Part shown: positions 33,311 through 45,473 of the stretch, in pieces
Layout of the letters: each line of letters begins with the position of its first letter
Position numbering within the stretch: position 1 is the first letter of the stretch
Assembly (NCBI RefSeq): GCF_026210795.1
Contig: NC_089429.1
Span: 7,659,001-7,723,000 of the forward strand
Source of the DNA: Rhizophagus irregularis
Lineage: Eukaryota; Glomeromycota; Glomeromycetes; Glomerales; Glomeraceae
DNA length: 64,000 bases
Direction of reading: 5' to 3'
Made by a program: the position numbers and the translations under genes
Notes under the pieces: model-generated
The model's input: only the letters and a program-made list of their open reading frames with translations
Told to the model about the DNA's origin: nothing
The model's database searches: none

Positions 33311-33826
33311 GGGATGGAAAAAGTTCGGGTTGAGTGACTTGAGTCGGCTCGTTACATCGGTTTAAATAAATTTTGACGTATACTGACTGACTCGGATCTG
33401 AACCGAAGTGACAAAAACTGATCATGGAACCGAACCGGTTTTTCGGTTTGACTCTGCTCAATTAGGCTTTTCAATAGTATCGGTTCGAAACTGAACTAGG
33501 GATGTAATCAAGTTCGACTCGAGTCGATTCTGGAACCGATCCTAAATTTAAAAGATTCCGGATCTCCCGGGTTTAAAATCAATTTTCACCATGAAAAAGC
33601 CGAAACCTAATTCGAACCGATTTCAAGAACCGACTTATGTTGAGCCATCAGTCGTACAAACTATCGTTTGAAGCTGATCAAAATTTTGATCATTATTACA
33701 TGCTCTACCTTTATCCTAAATTCGACGCACGTAGCTCATAACTTTTATTTATTAGAGTTGGAGCCGATGTGGGACCGAATTAGAAACCGACGAACCGATT
33801 TCGAACCGAGTGAATCGTCCCATCCC
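33311..33826. mobile_element. Non-autonomous element, 516 bp, GGGATGG termini
   Basis: The ends GGGATGG and CCATCCC are inverted and flanked by TA on both sides. The interior is notably richer in G+C and full of TTCG/CGAA motifs (GTTCGACTCGAGTCG, GAACCGGTTTTTCGGTT, AACCGATTTCGAACCGAG). An internal copy of the terminal motif (CTAGGGATG at about 33497) suggests nesting or an internal duplication. No protein is encoded. Confidence 0.7.
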
Positions 33827-33830
33827 TAGT

Positions 33831-34840
33831 AGTTATGATATAGGTGAACTTTGAGCTTTAAAATTTTAAATTTTGGTATTAATTAAAATTCTTTAAAATT
33901 GATATGAATAAGTAACGTTAAAAATAACATACAGTACGTCAATTTTTTAAAAATTTCGTGTACGTTATTATATTAATGTATTAACGCGTGTGACCTTAAA
34001 CGACAATGTAATTATTAACTACTAAATTACATTTACATGAATATGATATCAAACATTTTCAAACCTGTATAATTCTATCTTAAACGTATTGTTGGCACGA
34101 AAGTTTATTCACAATATATTAACCGTATCGTATTGTTGATCACCTTAATCTTGTAATTCTTTAATAAAAAGCAGACAATAAAATAAAATTCCAAATATGT
34201 TAATAAATGTTGTCTCTTTAAAAATTCTTAAATTTCATTATTATTATTTAAGGGATCGTAATACAATTGCGACATGTCTATTAATAACATGTATTATTAT
34301 TTCAAAATATTCACAACCCTTAATCATTGTAAGATTTTTTAGTAAAACAAAGGAAATTCAAAAAAAGTGAGAGAACATTACGTTTATTTGATGTTATATA
34401 TAAATTTAAATATAAATAAGCTCAAAAAAAAATCTCTTTTTTTTCTATTGAATTTTTCTTTTCCCTTTTTTTTTCTTTTAATTTCAGTGACAAGGTTTTC
34501 TGCCTAGCACTTATACTTATACATATAATTCATTAATAATCAATGAAAAATATTGATATGGATATTTATAAATTAATTCATATTTTAAACTTTTAATTTT
34601 AAATATTATTTTAAAATTTGAAATAATTTTATCTCAGATGGAGAGATATTTTATATAAAAATAGACCATCATATCAACATATGGTTATAATAATAGTTTA
34701 AAAAAAATATTTTTATTGAAAATTGGTTTAAATTTGATAATGACCAAGCAAGAACCTTAAATAATGAGCATAGTTCAAAAATAATTCAACGTGAATATAT
34801 GTTAACACCATAGTTAAACAGATTTTGTCGAAGTGATACC
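33831..34840. other. AT-rich, gene-free
   Basis: Nothing recognised. Confidence 0.5.
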
Positions 34841-34849
34841 GGCCAAACT

Positions 34850-35110
34850 TAAAAAGAAATATAGGCCAAACAATATATTTGCCCACGAAAATATAGCCAA
34901 ACAAATTTTCCAAGAAAAGTCAATACATTAGCTCAACAAGGATTCGACCCTGCCAAACTAGGTTTTGTTTGAAAAAAGCCAAAATAATATTGGTCAAACA
35001 TGAAAAAGTATTGGCAAGACAAGATTTGGCTCATGAAAAGTCAAAAAAAATATGGCCAAACAAATTTTGGCAAGAACAAATTAAAGAAAGCATCGGCCAA
35101 AACAATATAC
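34850..35110. repeat. Degenerate GGCCAAACAA repeat
   Basis: Motifs close to GGCCAAACAA with AATATAT or AATTTTG, often preceded by GCCCACGAAAA or GGCAAGA, recur about eight times at irregular spacing. The pattern is that of an old, heavily mutated minisatellite. Confidence 0.55.
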
Positions 35111-36100
35111 AGTATAACGTAAAGTTATATAAAATTCGATTGTAAAATTATATATAAAATATATAAAATTCGATCTGAAATTTATAACATATATATAAAA
35201 AAGGTAGAGATTTAAAGGTTAAAATAATTTATTTATAAACATTATTATTGTATTATCATATAGTATGACCGGTAGAAGCAGATAGAATGCGTGAGAAGGT
35301 GGAGGAATTAAAGAATAATAATAAAAACAAAATATTAAAAAATGATTTTTTAATAATATTTATAGACATTATTATATATATATGTAAAATTAGAAATTTT
35401 TTCAAATTTAATTAATAATGAATATATAAGATAATAAAGATAAAATTTATAATAAATATAACATTAGTTATCCGAAGCGGAGCGGAGGACATCGTCTATG
35501 CGATCTGCATATATTAGTAGACTTACACTTCAACCATGCAACGCACATTTAGGGTACGGATATGTAGTCAATTTAGAAAAAGACTAATTTATGTTTCGCA
35601 GATAATTTAGACTTTAAGTTAAACTATTTTTTAATTGATTGAGCTTAGCAAATATATTAATTAATTGAATTTAGTAAAATAAATTATTATTAGATTAAAT
35701 GTTGTATTCTATTTTGCCTTAGTTTATTTATCTAAGAAATAAAAATTTAAATAAAAAAAATAAAGAAATAAATAAATTTATTGTATATTGTTTCATTGTT
35801 TTCACTGTTGATTGTTGAAGAAACTTTTCTATTAATAAAGCCTAAACCCACAAACATAAATGAACAAGCATCATATATGCATCGTGATACTGGTGTGGAA
35901 ACCAAATTTAATTAATAATGATGAGGTTTGAATTCATGATATGAACTAAACAGTATATATAACTAACCTGTATATATAAGATAAAAATAATGATTGAAAT
36001 AAATTATCTGATCCCTACATATACTACTGTATAATAATTTATTCGCATGATACAACATTAATAAAAAGCAATTAATTTTAAAATGTATTATCCGTTATAA
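35111..36100. other. AT-rich, gene-free
   Basis: A small GC-richer patch at 35465-35560 (CCGAAGCGGAGCGGAGGAC) is unexplained. No gene recognised. Confidence 0.45.
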
Positions 36101-36109
36101 TGTGGTTAC

Positions 36110-36490
36110 GGTACGTTTCGCCGAAGGGATATTTCGCCGAATGGGATTTCGTCGAATGGACATTTCACCGAATGAGATTTCGTCGAATGGACATTTCGCC
36201 GAAGGAATATTTCACCGAATCCTTTTCTCGAATCGTCCATTTCATCGAGGGAAATTTCGCCGAAAATGTTGTTAACATATTTTCTTAATCATTAACAATT
36301 TGATAAAAAATGGTCAAAGAACAAATTCTCTTTAAACTAGTATTTTATTTTCACTTGTTTCGGAAAATTGAATTTGTTAAAAAAACCAATTTTCCTTTGA
36401 TTAAAAAAAAAAAAAAATAGACAATGCAAAAAAATTCCATATCTTTGGCGAAATGTCCCTTCACCGAAATGGACTTTAACGAAAAGTCCG
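36110..36490. mobile_element. Element with repeated TTTCGCCGAA motifs at both ends
   Basis: The left end (36114-36270) has about eight variants of TTTCGCCGAA and TTTCGTCGAATGG in tandem; the right end (about 36441-36490) carries inverted counterparts (TTTGGCGAAATGTCCCTTCA, CCGAAATGG). The arrangement of subterminal repeats in opposite orientation fits a MITE-like element. A similar architecture with CACCGACA motifs is at 44936-45108. Confidence 0.55.
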
Positions 36491-36513
36491 GATGTCGTTA
36501 TTTTACGTACTAT

Positions 36514-37290
36514 ACTACGATAAGTCATATATATATTTTAAGTGTATTATCTGTTATAATATAAATTTATTTATTTATATATTTAATATTATAAATTTTT
36601 ATTTATTTATCTATTATCTATTATCTATTATTACATTTTTTTTTCGTCTTTTATATTCAAATTATATTTTATATAAACAATAAATTATTATTTTTCGTAT
36701 TTTATTTGTACTCATTCGTTTATAAAATTATTTATCATCTTAAAAGTTTAAATTTGTTCATATAACTGATCATGCTAGAAATACTATATTGTAAGAACGA
36801 TAAGCTAAACAATTAATAATTTCATTTATCAGCCGTAACATGCAATTGCACCTATTAAAAACTTTCGGGATAAAAAATAAAGTAATTTTGAGATAAAAAT
36901 AATCATTGCTGTTTGTATTGTTGTTCATGTAAATCGATCAATCAATTAAATAGGACGGGAAAACTTCGAGCCGATCAAAAAAAACAATTTCAAATACACG
37001 CAATAATATTTGGATCTTAATTCGATTTGAGTGTGTGATTACGTTATTTTAATTTATTTATTCTAGAAAATAATTATAATAATTATAACAATTCATATTT
37101 AATTGTTAAAAAATACCGAAAATAAATGATCATCATCAAGAAGAAACGCAAATCGGGTACAACATGCATGAGTAATTGAGTATATCTTTATATATAACAA
37201 TACTTATCAATGTTATATCTCAGAATTAAAGGATATTTTCAATTTTCACATCGGATCAGAATCTAAACCCCCTACTAAATCCCTATATGT
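36514..37290. repeat. Direct tandem duplication upstream of F-box gene, copy 1
   Basis: This block and 37314-38016 share the same ordered landmarks: ACTACGATAAG at the start, CTGATCATGCTAGAAATACT, CGTAACATGCAATTGCA, AAATCGATCAATCAA, GACGGGAAAACTT, and CAGAATCTAAA near the end. Divergence is moderate, with several small indels. No gene is inside either copy. Confidence 0.85.
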
Positions 37291-37313
37291 GCTACCTCAT
37301 TGATTGTAAAAAT

Positions 37314-38016
37314 ACTACGATAAGACGATAAGTCATGTATATATTTTAAGTTATAATATAAATTTTTTTTATTTATATATTTAATAATTATTAATTTTTT
37401 ATTTATTTATCTATTATATATTATTACATTTTTTTTCGTCTTTTATTTTCAAATTATATTTTATATAAATAATAAATTATTATTTTTCGTATTTTATTTG
37501 TACTCATTCCGTTTATAAAATTATTTATCAAATTTGTTCATATAACTGATCATGCTAGAAATACTTTATTGTAAGAATGATAAGCTAAACAATTAATAAT
37601 TTCATTCGTCATCCGTAACATGCAATTGCATCTATTAAAAACTTTTGAGATAAAAAATAAAGTAATTTTGGGATGAAAATAATACAATTTTTTATCATTG
37701 TCGTTCATGTAAATCGATCAATCAAACATTAGGACGGGAAAACTTTGAGCCGATCAAAAAAAAAATTTCAAATGCACGCAATATTATTTAGATCTTAATT
37801 CGATATTTTTTAAATTTATTTTTATTTTAGAAAATAATTATAACAATTATAACAATTATCATATTTAATTGTTAAAAAATACCGAAAATAAATGAAACAG
37901 TAAATCATCATCCAAATTGGTACAATAATTGAAGTATATCTTTATGTATAACAATATTTATCAATGTTATATCTCAGAATTGAAGGATATTTTTGGATCA
38001 GAATCTAAATCCCTAC
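37314..38016. repeat. Direct tandem duplication upstream of F-box gene, copy 2
   Basis: Second copy of the block at 36514-37290, ending about 200 bp before the F-box start codon. If the promoter of that gene lies in it, an older promoter copy exists one unit upstream. Confidence 0.85.
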
Positions 38017-38214
38017 GACAATTAGAAATTTATAAATCTAAATACAAAAAAAAATGAATTTTTTTTCTTATAAATTTGCAACATTTCCTCCTTACCTCTC
38101 CCTCTTTATCCCTTTAAAATTTTTTTTTCCTTGTAATTATTAATTAACATATTTCAATTACTACGTAAAATTATTTTTAAAAAATAATTTTTTAACGAAT
38201 TCATTTTTTAAAAA

Positions 38215-39675
38215 ATGACTAAACTTAATCGTGATGTACTTTTATTGATATTCCAAGAACTAGAATATGATCCCAATACTTTATTTTCATGTTTACTGGT
38301 TAATAAGGCTTGGTGTGAAATTGCGGTTCCAGTTCTATGGAAAAACCCTTGGAGATATAACGTAAATTATGGAAATAAAATTCACTTATTTTATATAATC
38401 ACTTTACTTTTTATTAATAATATTAATAAATATATAACGAACCAATTATATCAAATTCCAACAAAAACTTTTTTATTTAATTATTTATCCTTTTGTAGAA
38501 GCATAGATATAAATATAATTTCAGTGATATCAACTATTGGATCGCATTTAACTTATAATCAATTTTTTATCCAAGAAAAAATTATTAATATTTTATTAAA
38601 CAAATGCGATAGAATAAAATATTTGGATATGAGATCAATAAAACATCAAATTTTTTATTTTCCGAACGCTAAATTTCATCTTAAATCTCTTCATGAACTG
38701 ATCTGTGATACAACGATAGATTTTTCATTTTTTTACGGATTCTCAAATATATGTAATAATATAGAAAATATTATAGTTATTAATAGGTCCATAAAAGCCA
38801 ATCCCGGATTAATAGAATTAATCAGAGTTCAACAAAATTTAAAATATTTTGAATGGAGGGATGAACTTGATGATGATCAATTATTATTATTTGAAGAACC
38901 CCCCTATGAAGAAATATTTCTTATTCTAAAACTCAAAAAAGATACACTTCTTCACTTAAAAATGTATTTTCTATACATTTTCCTTTTCGAAATTCAAGAA
39001 ATCATTTCGGAATTAATTAATTTAAGAACTTTAGTTGCCGCAGATTTTTGTTTTTTTTCGGAACGACAATTACCAATATTTAAATTCAAACATCTCGAAA
39101 CACTACAATTAGATCACGTCACATTTAAAGCGATAACGGACGTAATCAAAAATAGTGGTGGTGCCCTCAAGGATATATTAATGAAGCACTACGATCATTT
39201 CAGATGCGATATTCATTTTGACGAGGATTCTCTCACGTTTATTCGCACAATATATGAACATTGTCCATCAGTAGAGTGTCTATCATTATTATTCCCTCCA
39301 ACCAAAGAACACATCGCTGAATTCGAAAAATTATTAAAGCGGTGTGAAAATTTAAAATCGGTATTGATCTTAATATCTAATGTCGACATTGTAGAAAATG
39401 AAGAGGTGTACGGAAAAGAATTATTAGAAGCATTAAGTAGATCAGCACCAGCAAATCTACGAGAAATACGATTTGTTGATGATCTAAGTTTTCCGTTAAA
39501 AATATTAGAGTCATTCTTGGAAAGTTGGAGGAATAGATCAGCTATATCAATATATATGAATCATCATGCTTACGAAGGTGAGTCATATATGAATTTGTTG
39601 AACAAATATAAAATAGAAGGGGTAATTAAAAACTTTAAACGTGAGTTTGAAAGAGACATTTATTATTCGGTATAA
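38215..39675 (+). CDS. F-box protein (486 residues), lineage-expanded type
   Basis: The ATG in AAAAATGACT opens an uninterrupted 486-codon frame. An F-box occupies residues about 3-45 (LNRDVLLLIFQELEYDP then LFSCLLVNKAWCEIAVPVLW), the Skp1-binding helix set that places such proteins in SCF ubiquitin ligases. The rest has irregular leucine-rich segments every 25-30 residues (for example ELINLRTLVAADF, FKHLETLQLDHVTF, CENLKSVLILIS), as expected for a divergent LRR-like substrate-binding region. No signal peptide or membrane span is apparent, so it is cytosolic or nuclear. The gene appears intronless. AATAAA-type signals follow near 39738-39750. It is colinear with the 475-residue paralogue at 45.5 kb and the truncated one at 9.85 kb. 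The target protein is unknown. Confidence 0.9.
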   Translation: MTKLNRDVLLLIFQELEYDPNTLFSCLLVNKAWCEIAVPVLWKNPWRYNVNYGNKIHLFYIITLLFINNINKYITNQLYQIPTKTFLFNYLSFCRSIDINIISVISTIGSHLTYNQFFIQEKIINILLNKCDRIKYLDMRSIKHQIFYFPNAKFHLKSLHELICDTTIDFSFFYGFSNICNNIENIIVINRSIKANPGLIELIRVQQNLKYFEWRDELDDDQLLLFEEPPYEEIFLILKLKKDTLLHLKMYFLYIFLFEIQEIISELINLRTLVAADFCFFSERQLPIFKFKHLETLQLDHVTFKAITDVIKNSGGALKDILMKHYDHFRCDIHFDEDSLTFIRTIYEHCPSVECLSLLFPPTKEHIAEFEKLLKRCENLKSVLILISNVDIVENEEVYGKELLEALSRSAPANLREIRFVDDLSFPLKILESFLESWRNRSAISIYMNHHAYEGESYMNLLNKYKIEGVIKNFKREFERDIYYSV

Positions 39676-42410
39676 AATTATACATGTAAAATATTATTAT
39701 TGTATTATTATTGTATTATTATTGTATTAAATGTATTAAATAAATAAAATTTTATTATTTAAAATTTAAAATTTGTAAAATTTGTTACTGCGGTTAGATG
39801 TCACACTACGCCACAATTTGTGATATGCGATCAGAAAAACATCTGTGATTATTAACAAGATTTTTTTTTAAAAAAAATTCATTAAAATTTCTTATCTTGT
39901 TATCTTTAAAAAAAATTTTTTTAAAATAAATAAATAAATAAATAAAATTAATAAATGATTTGCTCGTATTAAGTAATCTTTCTTTGATAGAATTCTTAAT
40001 TTATATTGATTTGTTTTTTTTTTAAAAAATAAAAAATATAATATAATGAAATAAAATAAAATAAAATAATTTATTTAAATATCAAATTTTAAAAACGCCA
40101 TGTGAATTAGATTCTCCGATAATATTAAAGAATCAGGTAAAAAAAAAATTTTTTCAAGTTCATATGACTTATTTTATGTGTAGTAAATTCGGTGTAGAAT
40201 TTTTTAAAATCATGCAACAAATGTCTTGGCATGTTTCACATATATAATTGAAAGTCTCGTTGTTTATTTAAATTAAATAATATATTTTTATAATATTGAT
40301 ATAAAAAAAAAATAAATCCCTATTTAATAATCCTTTTATAGAATTTTATTGTATGAAACACTTTCATGCAATATGATGTCTATGATTGTATTTTGTACTT
40401 TCATTCATAACTCTTTTCAGAACAAAGAACAATCTTACAGAACTTCTTTACCTTTCCTTGTTAAACGCTTGAAAAGGAAATTTCATATCATAATTTTGGC
40501 CCTGTATGCCTTAAAATCTGCCCACCGCTTCAGGGCCAGAATTACATAATGTCGCCTAGCATTATCCATAAAAGGAAGAATCTACATATCATTTCGTAAT
40601 AATAAAAGTTGTTAACTTCCGATCGATTGAAAAAAATGGATCCGGCAATATTAAGTGAATTTTATTATCAAATCGCCTTAATATAAAAAAAAAATAACTC
40701 TATCTAAACAATTATACAAATTTTTTACCATATTTTATTTATTTCATTCATTCATTCATTTTTTTTAAAAAAAAATGTCGATCTTAATTCTTGTCAAATT
40801 ATAACGAATAAATATTAAATGATTAACAGATCCAAAAATATTTTGTGCGCATATAACGAACTTTGGCTTTCAATAAAAAGAAGAAACATAATATTTTTTA
40901 TAACATCAGAAATCTTTCAATTATTATTTTTAATATAAAAATGTATAAATTCTAAATTTTTATAATAACAATTATTAAGAGAAATTAGTCTGTGTATCAG
41001 CAGATTCGAGGTAACGGAGTAACGGAACTTTCTCTACCCCATTATTTAAATGTGTAAAGCACCAGCTCCAAAAATAAATCAGAATCCCAAAATAATGTAT
41101 GTTAAATCTGACGTTAATTAAAATGCAACTTTTATACTTTGCTTTGGCATGGCACAGAGAATAATTTTGAACTTTTCTTAACTTTTCTGACGAGATTATT
41201 ATCCTTAAATTATACTTAAAAAATATTTGTTTTAGAAAAAAAAGAAATAAATAATGATGAATTTCGCAGAGAGTTGCATTGTTGAAAATTCAGATTATTT
41301 TTATACAAGGCATTTTTACTCATTGGTAAATGTTTTCAAGTAACCCTGATGGAACCGCGAGGATATTGATCTAACGCGCGCGTAGAGCGCACGCACTTAT
41401 ATGCGCTCTTATATATAAAGTAAGCGCCTATGATGTAGTAAATACAGCAATAAATTTGATTCTGTATAATGTGCTGTTAAAAATCCTGGTAAGGTGCCAT
41501 TTATATCTTGAATTCAATGATTCACAAAAAAAATTTGATGATTCCCTAGCACACGCCTTTTGCGAAATATATCAACAACTTGTAAAGGATGTCATCGTAC
41601 TAAAGAAAGTTTGGAATTTTTAAATGAAAAAGAATTATTTCAAAATATGAAGGAGAATTTGTGAATATATTTCACTTTTTATATACTAAAGCTTTGAATA
41701 TGTCAACAATTCGAAATTAAATTGTGATGATGAGCAACATATTTATGAAATTACGTGGAGTATTAGATAAAGGTTTACTTGAAATTACATGTTATTTATA
41801 TTATTAATAATAATTTTTTATTCTTTTTATCACCTCTCAAGACTAAGGAATTATCACGTAATAAATCTATGGTTAAAAAATATTTGTCCAAATTAGCAAT
41901 ACCTTAGTAGTTTATTAATAATAAAAGAAAATTTTAAAAGTACATAAAAAAATAAGTTATTTGACATTTTTTTCTGATGAAGTTGTTTCACGATCGAAAC
42001 ATAATAACAAAAATAAATTAAAATTTTGACTATATAACTTAAATTTTTGTTTACATTTTATTTATAAAAATATTTTATATAATAGAATAATAATCGACGG
42101 TAAATGCTAATGCTAGATCGCTGCAAATCGTTTTTGACGTCAAAAAAAAAATAAATAAAAAGGATATGTTAGTATATAGTATTAAAAAAAAAATAATAAT
42201 TTCATATACATACGATTCTAAAGATATACATACAATTCTAAAGTCTACTCTTGCCAACTTCTTTTTCTTCTTCTTCAAATATGTTAATACTATTGACGAA
42301 TTCATTTAATTCCGTGAACGACTCATTTTTGATGAATTCGTGTATCTAAAGATCAAGTTTTAAAATTAATGTACTGTACAGTATGTACTATTTTATCATT
42401 TATTTAAAAG
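39676..42410. other. AT-rich intergenic stretch
   Basis: No gene recognised. A 13-bp inverted pair AATTTTGGCCCTG / CAGGGCCAGAATT lies at about 40493-40546, inside a weak TTG-start frame. Protein-like scraps occur at about 41530-41650 (SLAHAFCEIYQQLVKDVIVL in one frame) and may be an old gene fragment. A CGCGCGCGTAGAGCGC patch is at about 41375. Confidence 0.45.
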
Positions 42411-42830
42411 TTAAAGGAAAATTAAAACGCCTACTTTTTTTGAAGTACGTTCGTTTAGTTTTATCATTTTACTGGGAACTTTTTCTGGAATTAATGGTTG
42501 TACGGCTTCGTCACCATTTTTTTGCATTTCGGTTGCTGTTTCTCTTAAATGCTTAAAAAAATCGGCCAATGATGGATCTTGGGAAAAGTTCCCTATATAG
42601 TGTAATTTTCTCCCCGGGTTCATTTTTTTGATGGCTTCAATATCGACGGGATTGTAGACAATACCAGGCTTTTGCGGGTAATTTCTTAAATAGTTCAAAA
42701 ATTGGGGAACTACTTCTTTGTGAAAATCGTAAGGGGCTCCGGTGGGATTATTGATAATAATAGGGATTTTATTATTACTCATTAAAAACGAGTTATTTCC
42801 GTTGACGATCTCATCTAAGTTTTCAGACAT
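42411..42830 (-). CDS. Hypothetical protein, 139 residues
   Basis: The ATG at 42830 (MSENLDEIVNGNNSF) opens a 139-codon frame with TAA at 42411-42413. The composition is balanced and clearly protein-like: a Pro/Asn segment (IPIIINNPTGAPYDFH), a central block (PQFLNYLRNYPQKPGIVYNP then IEAIKKMNPGRKLHYIG), a helical stretch (LADFFKHLRETATEMQ) and a basic tail. There is no signal peptide; the last residues VGVLIFL are hydrophobic but too few for a membrane span. A possible splice donor (AAAGTAGGC) just before them means the true C-terminus could lie in another exon. I do not recognise the family. The G+C content is higher than that of the flanks. Confidence 0.65.
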   Translation of the reverse strand: MSENLDEIVNGNNSFLMSNNKIPIIINNPTGAPYDFHKEVVPQFLNYLRNYPQKPGIVYNPVDIEAIKKMNPGRKLHYIGNFSQDPSLADFFKHLRETATEMQKNGDEAVQPLIPEKVPSKMIKLNERTSKKVGVLIFL

Positions 42831-43500
42831 TGTAAATTAGGTATGTAAATGGTTTATTTTTGTGAGAGTGGGATGTAAAATTTACAATATTGGAATAAAA
42901 ATTCAAAAGTACCAACATGCCAAAAATTGAGGGATTAAATAACGAATTTTTTTTTTATTAAATCAAAAATTTTTTCAGCAAGTGAACTTCAACGTGTGAT
43001 TTCTTGAAACCAATAACATCGCAAGATATAATCCTATTTTGATCTATTCATAGCTATAATATTGAAAGGAGAGAAATAATTTTAGAATATTCTTTTTGGA
43101 CTTCTATTGATCGAGAAATATCGATGATATCATGATAACATCATAACATTCGTATGATTTTTCATTGATCTATAATGAAAGAATGAATGTATTACGTACC
43201 AGCTTATTTTGAAATATCATTTATCAAAATTTTATTTGTATTGATTATTTTTCTTTGATAAGATGATAAAATTGCTTTATTTAGGTTACAAGAAAGAATG
43301 CTTCTAAAATAAATGATACCATATGATCAATTTTAAAACGTAAATGTGCATTTAAATATAGTAATCTCAATAACGAATTTGTTCTTATAAAACCTGATAG
43401 AAACAAGAGATGCATTATCTGAAAGAATTTTTGCATGTCATTGCCATTGGATCTTATCTAATTTCAATTCTTAATTGAATATTGTTATTGTTGATGATCA
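42831..43500. other. Intergenic
   Basis: Nothing recognised. Confidence 0.45.
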
Positions 43501-43507
43501 TAATGTT

Positions 43508-44300
43508 TTTTGGTCCTAATTTCAAAATTGGAAAATTACAAATTCCGTGTGAATTCCGTAAAATAATGAATGTTTTGTCTTTTGTAGTATATTATATATA
43601 TGTTGGCGTAAATAACTTTATTTTTACTGTATCACACATACACACTATCAATTTGAGTGTATATCGATTATCAATGAAACCCATCAAAGTTATATTGAAA
43701 ATAAGAAAAATATTAAAATATTAAAATATAACAATTTCTGCGGTCTAGAAAAAAAAAGAATGTATTAATATTTGGTTTATTAATAATTTAATAAATAATA
43801 TATCAAATTAAACTAAAGTTGTATTCATTTTATCACCAAGCTAGCTTACTAATTAAAAATATATATATATATATATTATTATATTAAAAATCAATTATAA
43901 AAAAAATTTTTAAAATAAAAATTCCCAGATGACCAATTTTTAAACGCCAACATGCATTAATAATCATTTGTTTATTTTTATAATAACTACATAAAAAATC
44001 ATTATCAATAATTATCTAAAAGAGCTACATCTAATATTACTTTATAAAATTATATTTTATGGATCGAATTTTATGTTACGGGTTATTATAGCTACTAAAC
44101 CTCAAGATCGGCCAATATCAATTCTTATTTTTTAGTTAGTCTTAATTTTAAAATTAGTAAATTTTCAAAACTCCGTGAGAATTCCGTAGAAATTTATTAT
44201 ACTTATTGAAAAAACCTTTGATAATTTCAATATCGCTATTCGCTGGTGTAATAATCCTAACTTTATTTATACTGTATCACACTATCACAAATCTAAATTT
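43508..44300. repeat. Two diverged direct copies of a 130-160-bp segment
   Basis: The segment at about 43508-43640 (CCTAATTTCAAAATTGG, CCGTGTGAATTCCGTA, CTTTATTTTTACTGTATCAC) recurs at about 44140-44290 (CTTAATTTTAAAATTAG, CCGTGAGAATTCCGTA, CTTTATTTATACTGTATCAC). Each copy contains an ATG or near-ATG frame of 67-80 codons with a hydrophobic N-terminal half (for example LIISISLFAGVIILTLFI at about 44215). The frames differ between copies, so conserved coding is not supported. Confidence 0.6.
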
Positions 44301-44935
44301 TGTCAATCAAGTTGTGAAAAAACAATGGAAACTACTAAAAATTTATGCATATTCATTGGATGATAACCCAATTTCTTTATTTGCAAATCATTTTGTCAAT
44401 CTAAAATGATGTAAACCAAAATGAGATTTGTGCCACGAAAATTTTAAATGTTAAAATATTCGAATTTTATTGGATATTCAAAATAAATTCATGATCGATT
44501 CACGGGCTCACGCAGCGCGTCAATTCCATCTCCATAATCTGTATGATAATTTCTTATTTTATTACAAAAAAAAAAATTTTTTTTGGCGGCAATATTTTAC
44601 TTTCAGCCACGAATTTAATTAATTTTTAGTTTTATTTCAAAAAATTATTAATATTTAAATTTTTTACAATTATGATAAAAAAAATAAATGGATTTCCCTG
44701 AATTTATTACGTTAATTCTGAAGTAAAAAATTCGGCTATTCAGTTTATAATTCATCAGAATACTCCTTCACCCTCATCATAACATTATTTATTTCTACGA
44801 TTAGAAAAATTGGCCTGACCAGAGATTGCTGGAAATACCTGTATCGATTACATTTCGGAAACCTTGCTCTAGATAACAGAACTTGGCATTATAGTATGAC
44901 TGATATAAGGCCAACTAAATAAAATTATGGTCGTA
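44300..44935. other. Intergenic
   Basis: Nothing recognised. Confidence 0.45.
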
Positions 44936-45108
44936 TTCATTTTACCGACAATCATTTCACAAATGTTTCACCGACAGGGTCATTTCGTAGACAAATGTTT
45001 CACCGATGATCATCTCAAAGTTAAGGTTTAGATAAGAAAATTAGGTTGGATTAGGATTTAAAAAAATGACTGTCGGCCTGTCGGTGAAATGATTGTCGGT
45101 GAAATGAA
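44936..45108. mobile_element. MITE-like element, 173 bp
   Basis: The left end TTCATTTTACCGACAATCAT and the right end ATGATTGTCGGTGAAATGAA are inverted repeats of about 25 bp with one or two mismatches. Extra direct ATGTTTCACCGA motifs lie inside, and a further GTCGGCCTGTCGGTGAAAT lies next to the right end. No coding capacity. Confidence 0.75.
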
Positions 45109-45473
45109 CCAGGAAAATTATTTGTTTTTTATGAAAAAACAAAATCCTATTAACCTGGCCAATTGGAAAAAAAATTTATTTTAAAAAAATGAACAAATCG
45201 GCCAATTTAAAAATTAATATTATTTTTGAATTTTTCCATTCAAATAATATATTATCCGGTAAATCCGTGAAGATATTTTTAAAATTTGTGTTAGTTACTC
45301 AGCATTGTAACACAAAATAAATTTGTGATCAGATCTTGACACTTTTATATTAGATCATTTTCATGTATTTAACCAAATATACATAAATTACGTAGTAAGT
45401 GTACGTAAATTCTACACGCCATTTTATTTATAAATTTGTTTTTTTTTTAAAAAAAAAAAAAAAAAAAAATAAA

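Noticed and set aside
34930-34960. tRNA T-arm-like GGATTCGACCCTGCC
   Set aside because: No acceptor stem, D-arm or anticodon arm can be placed around it on either strand.
45399-45473. N-terminal extension of the F-box protein by 25 residues
   Set aside because: It would begin at GTG and translate the poly-A tract as lysines; the ATG at 45474 matches the paralogues.
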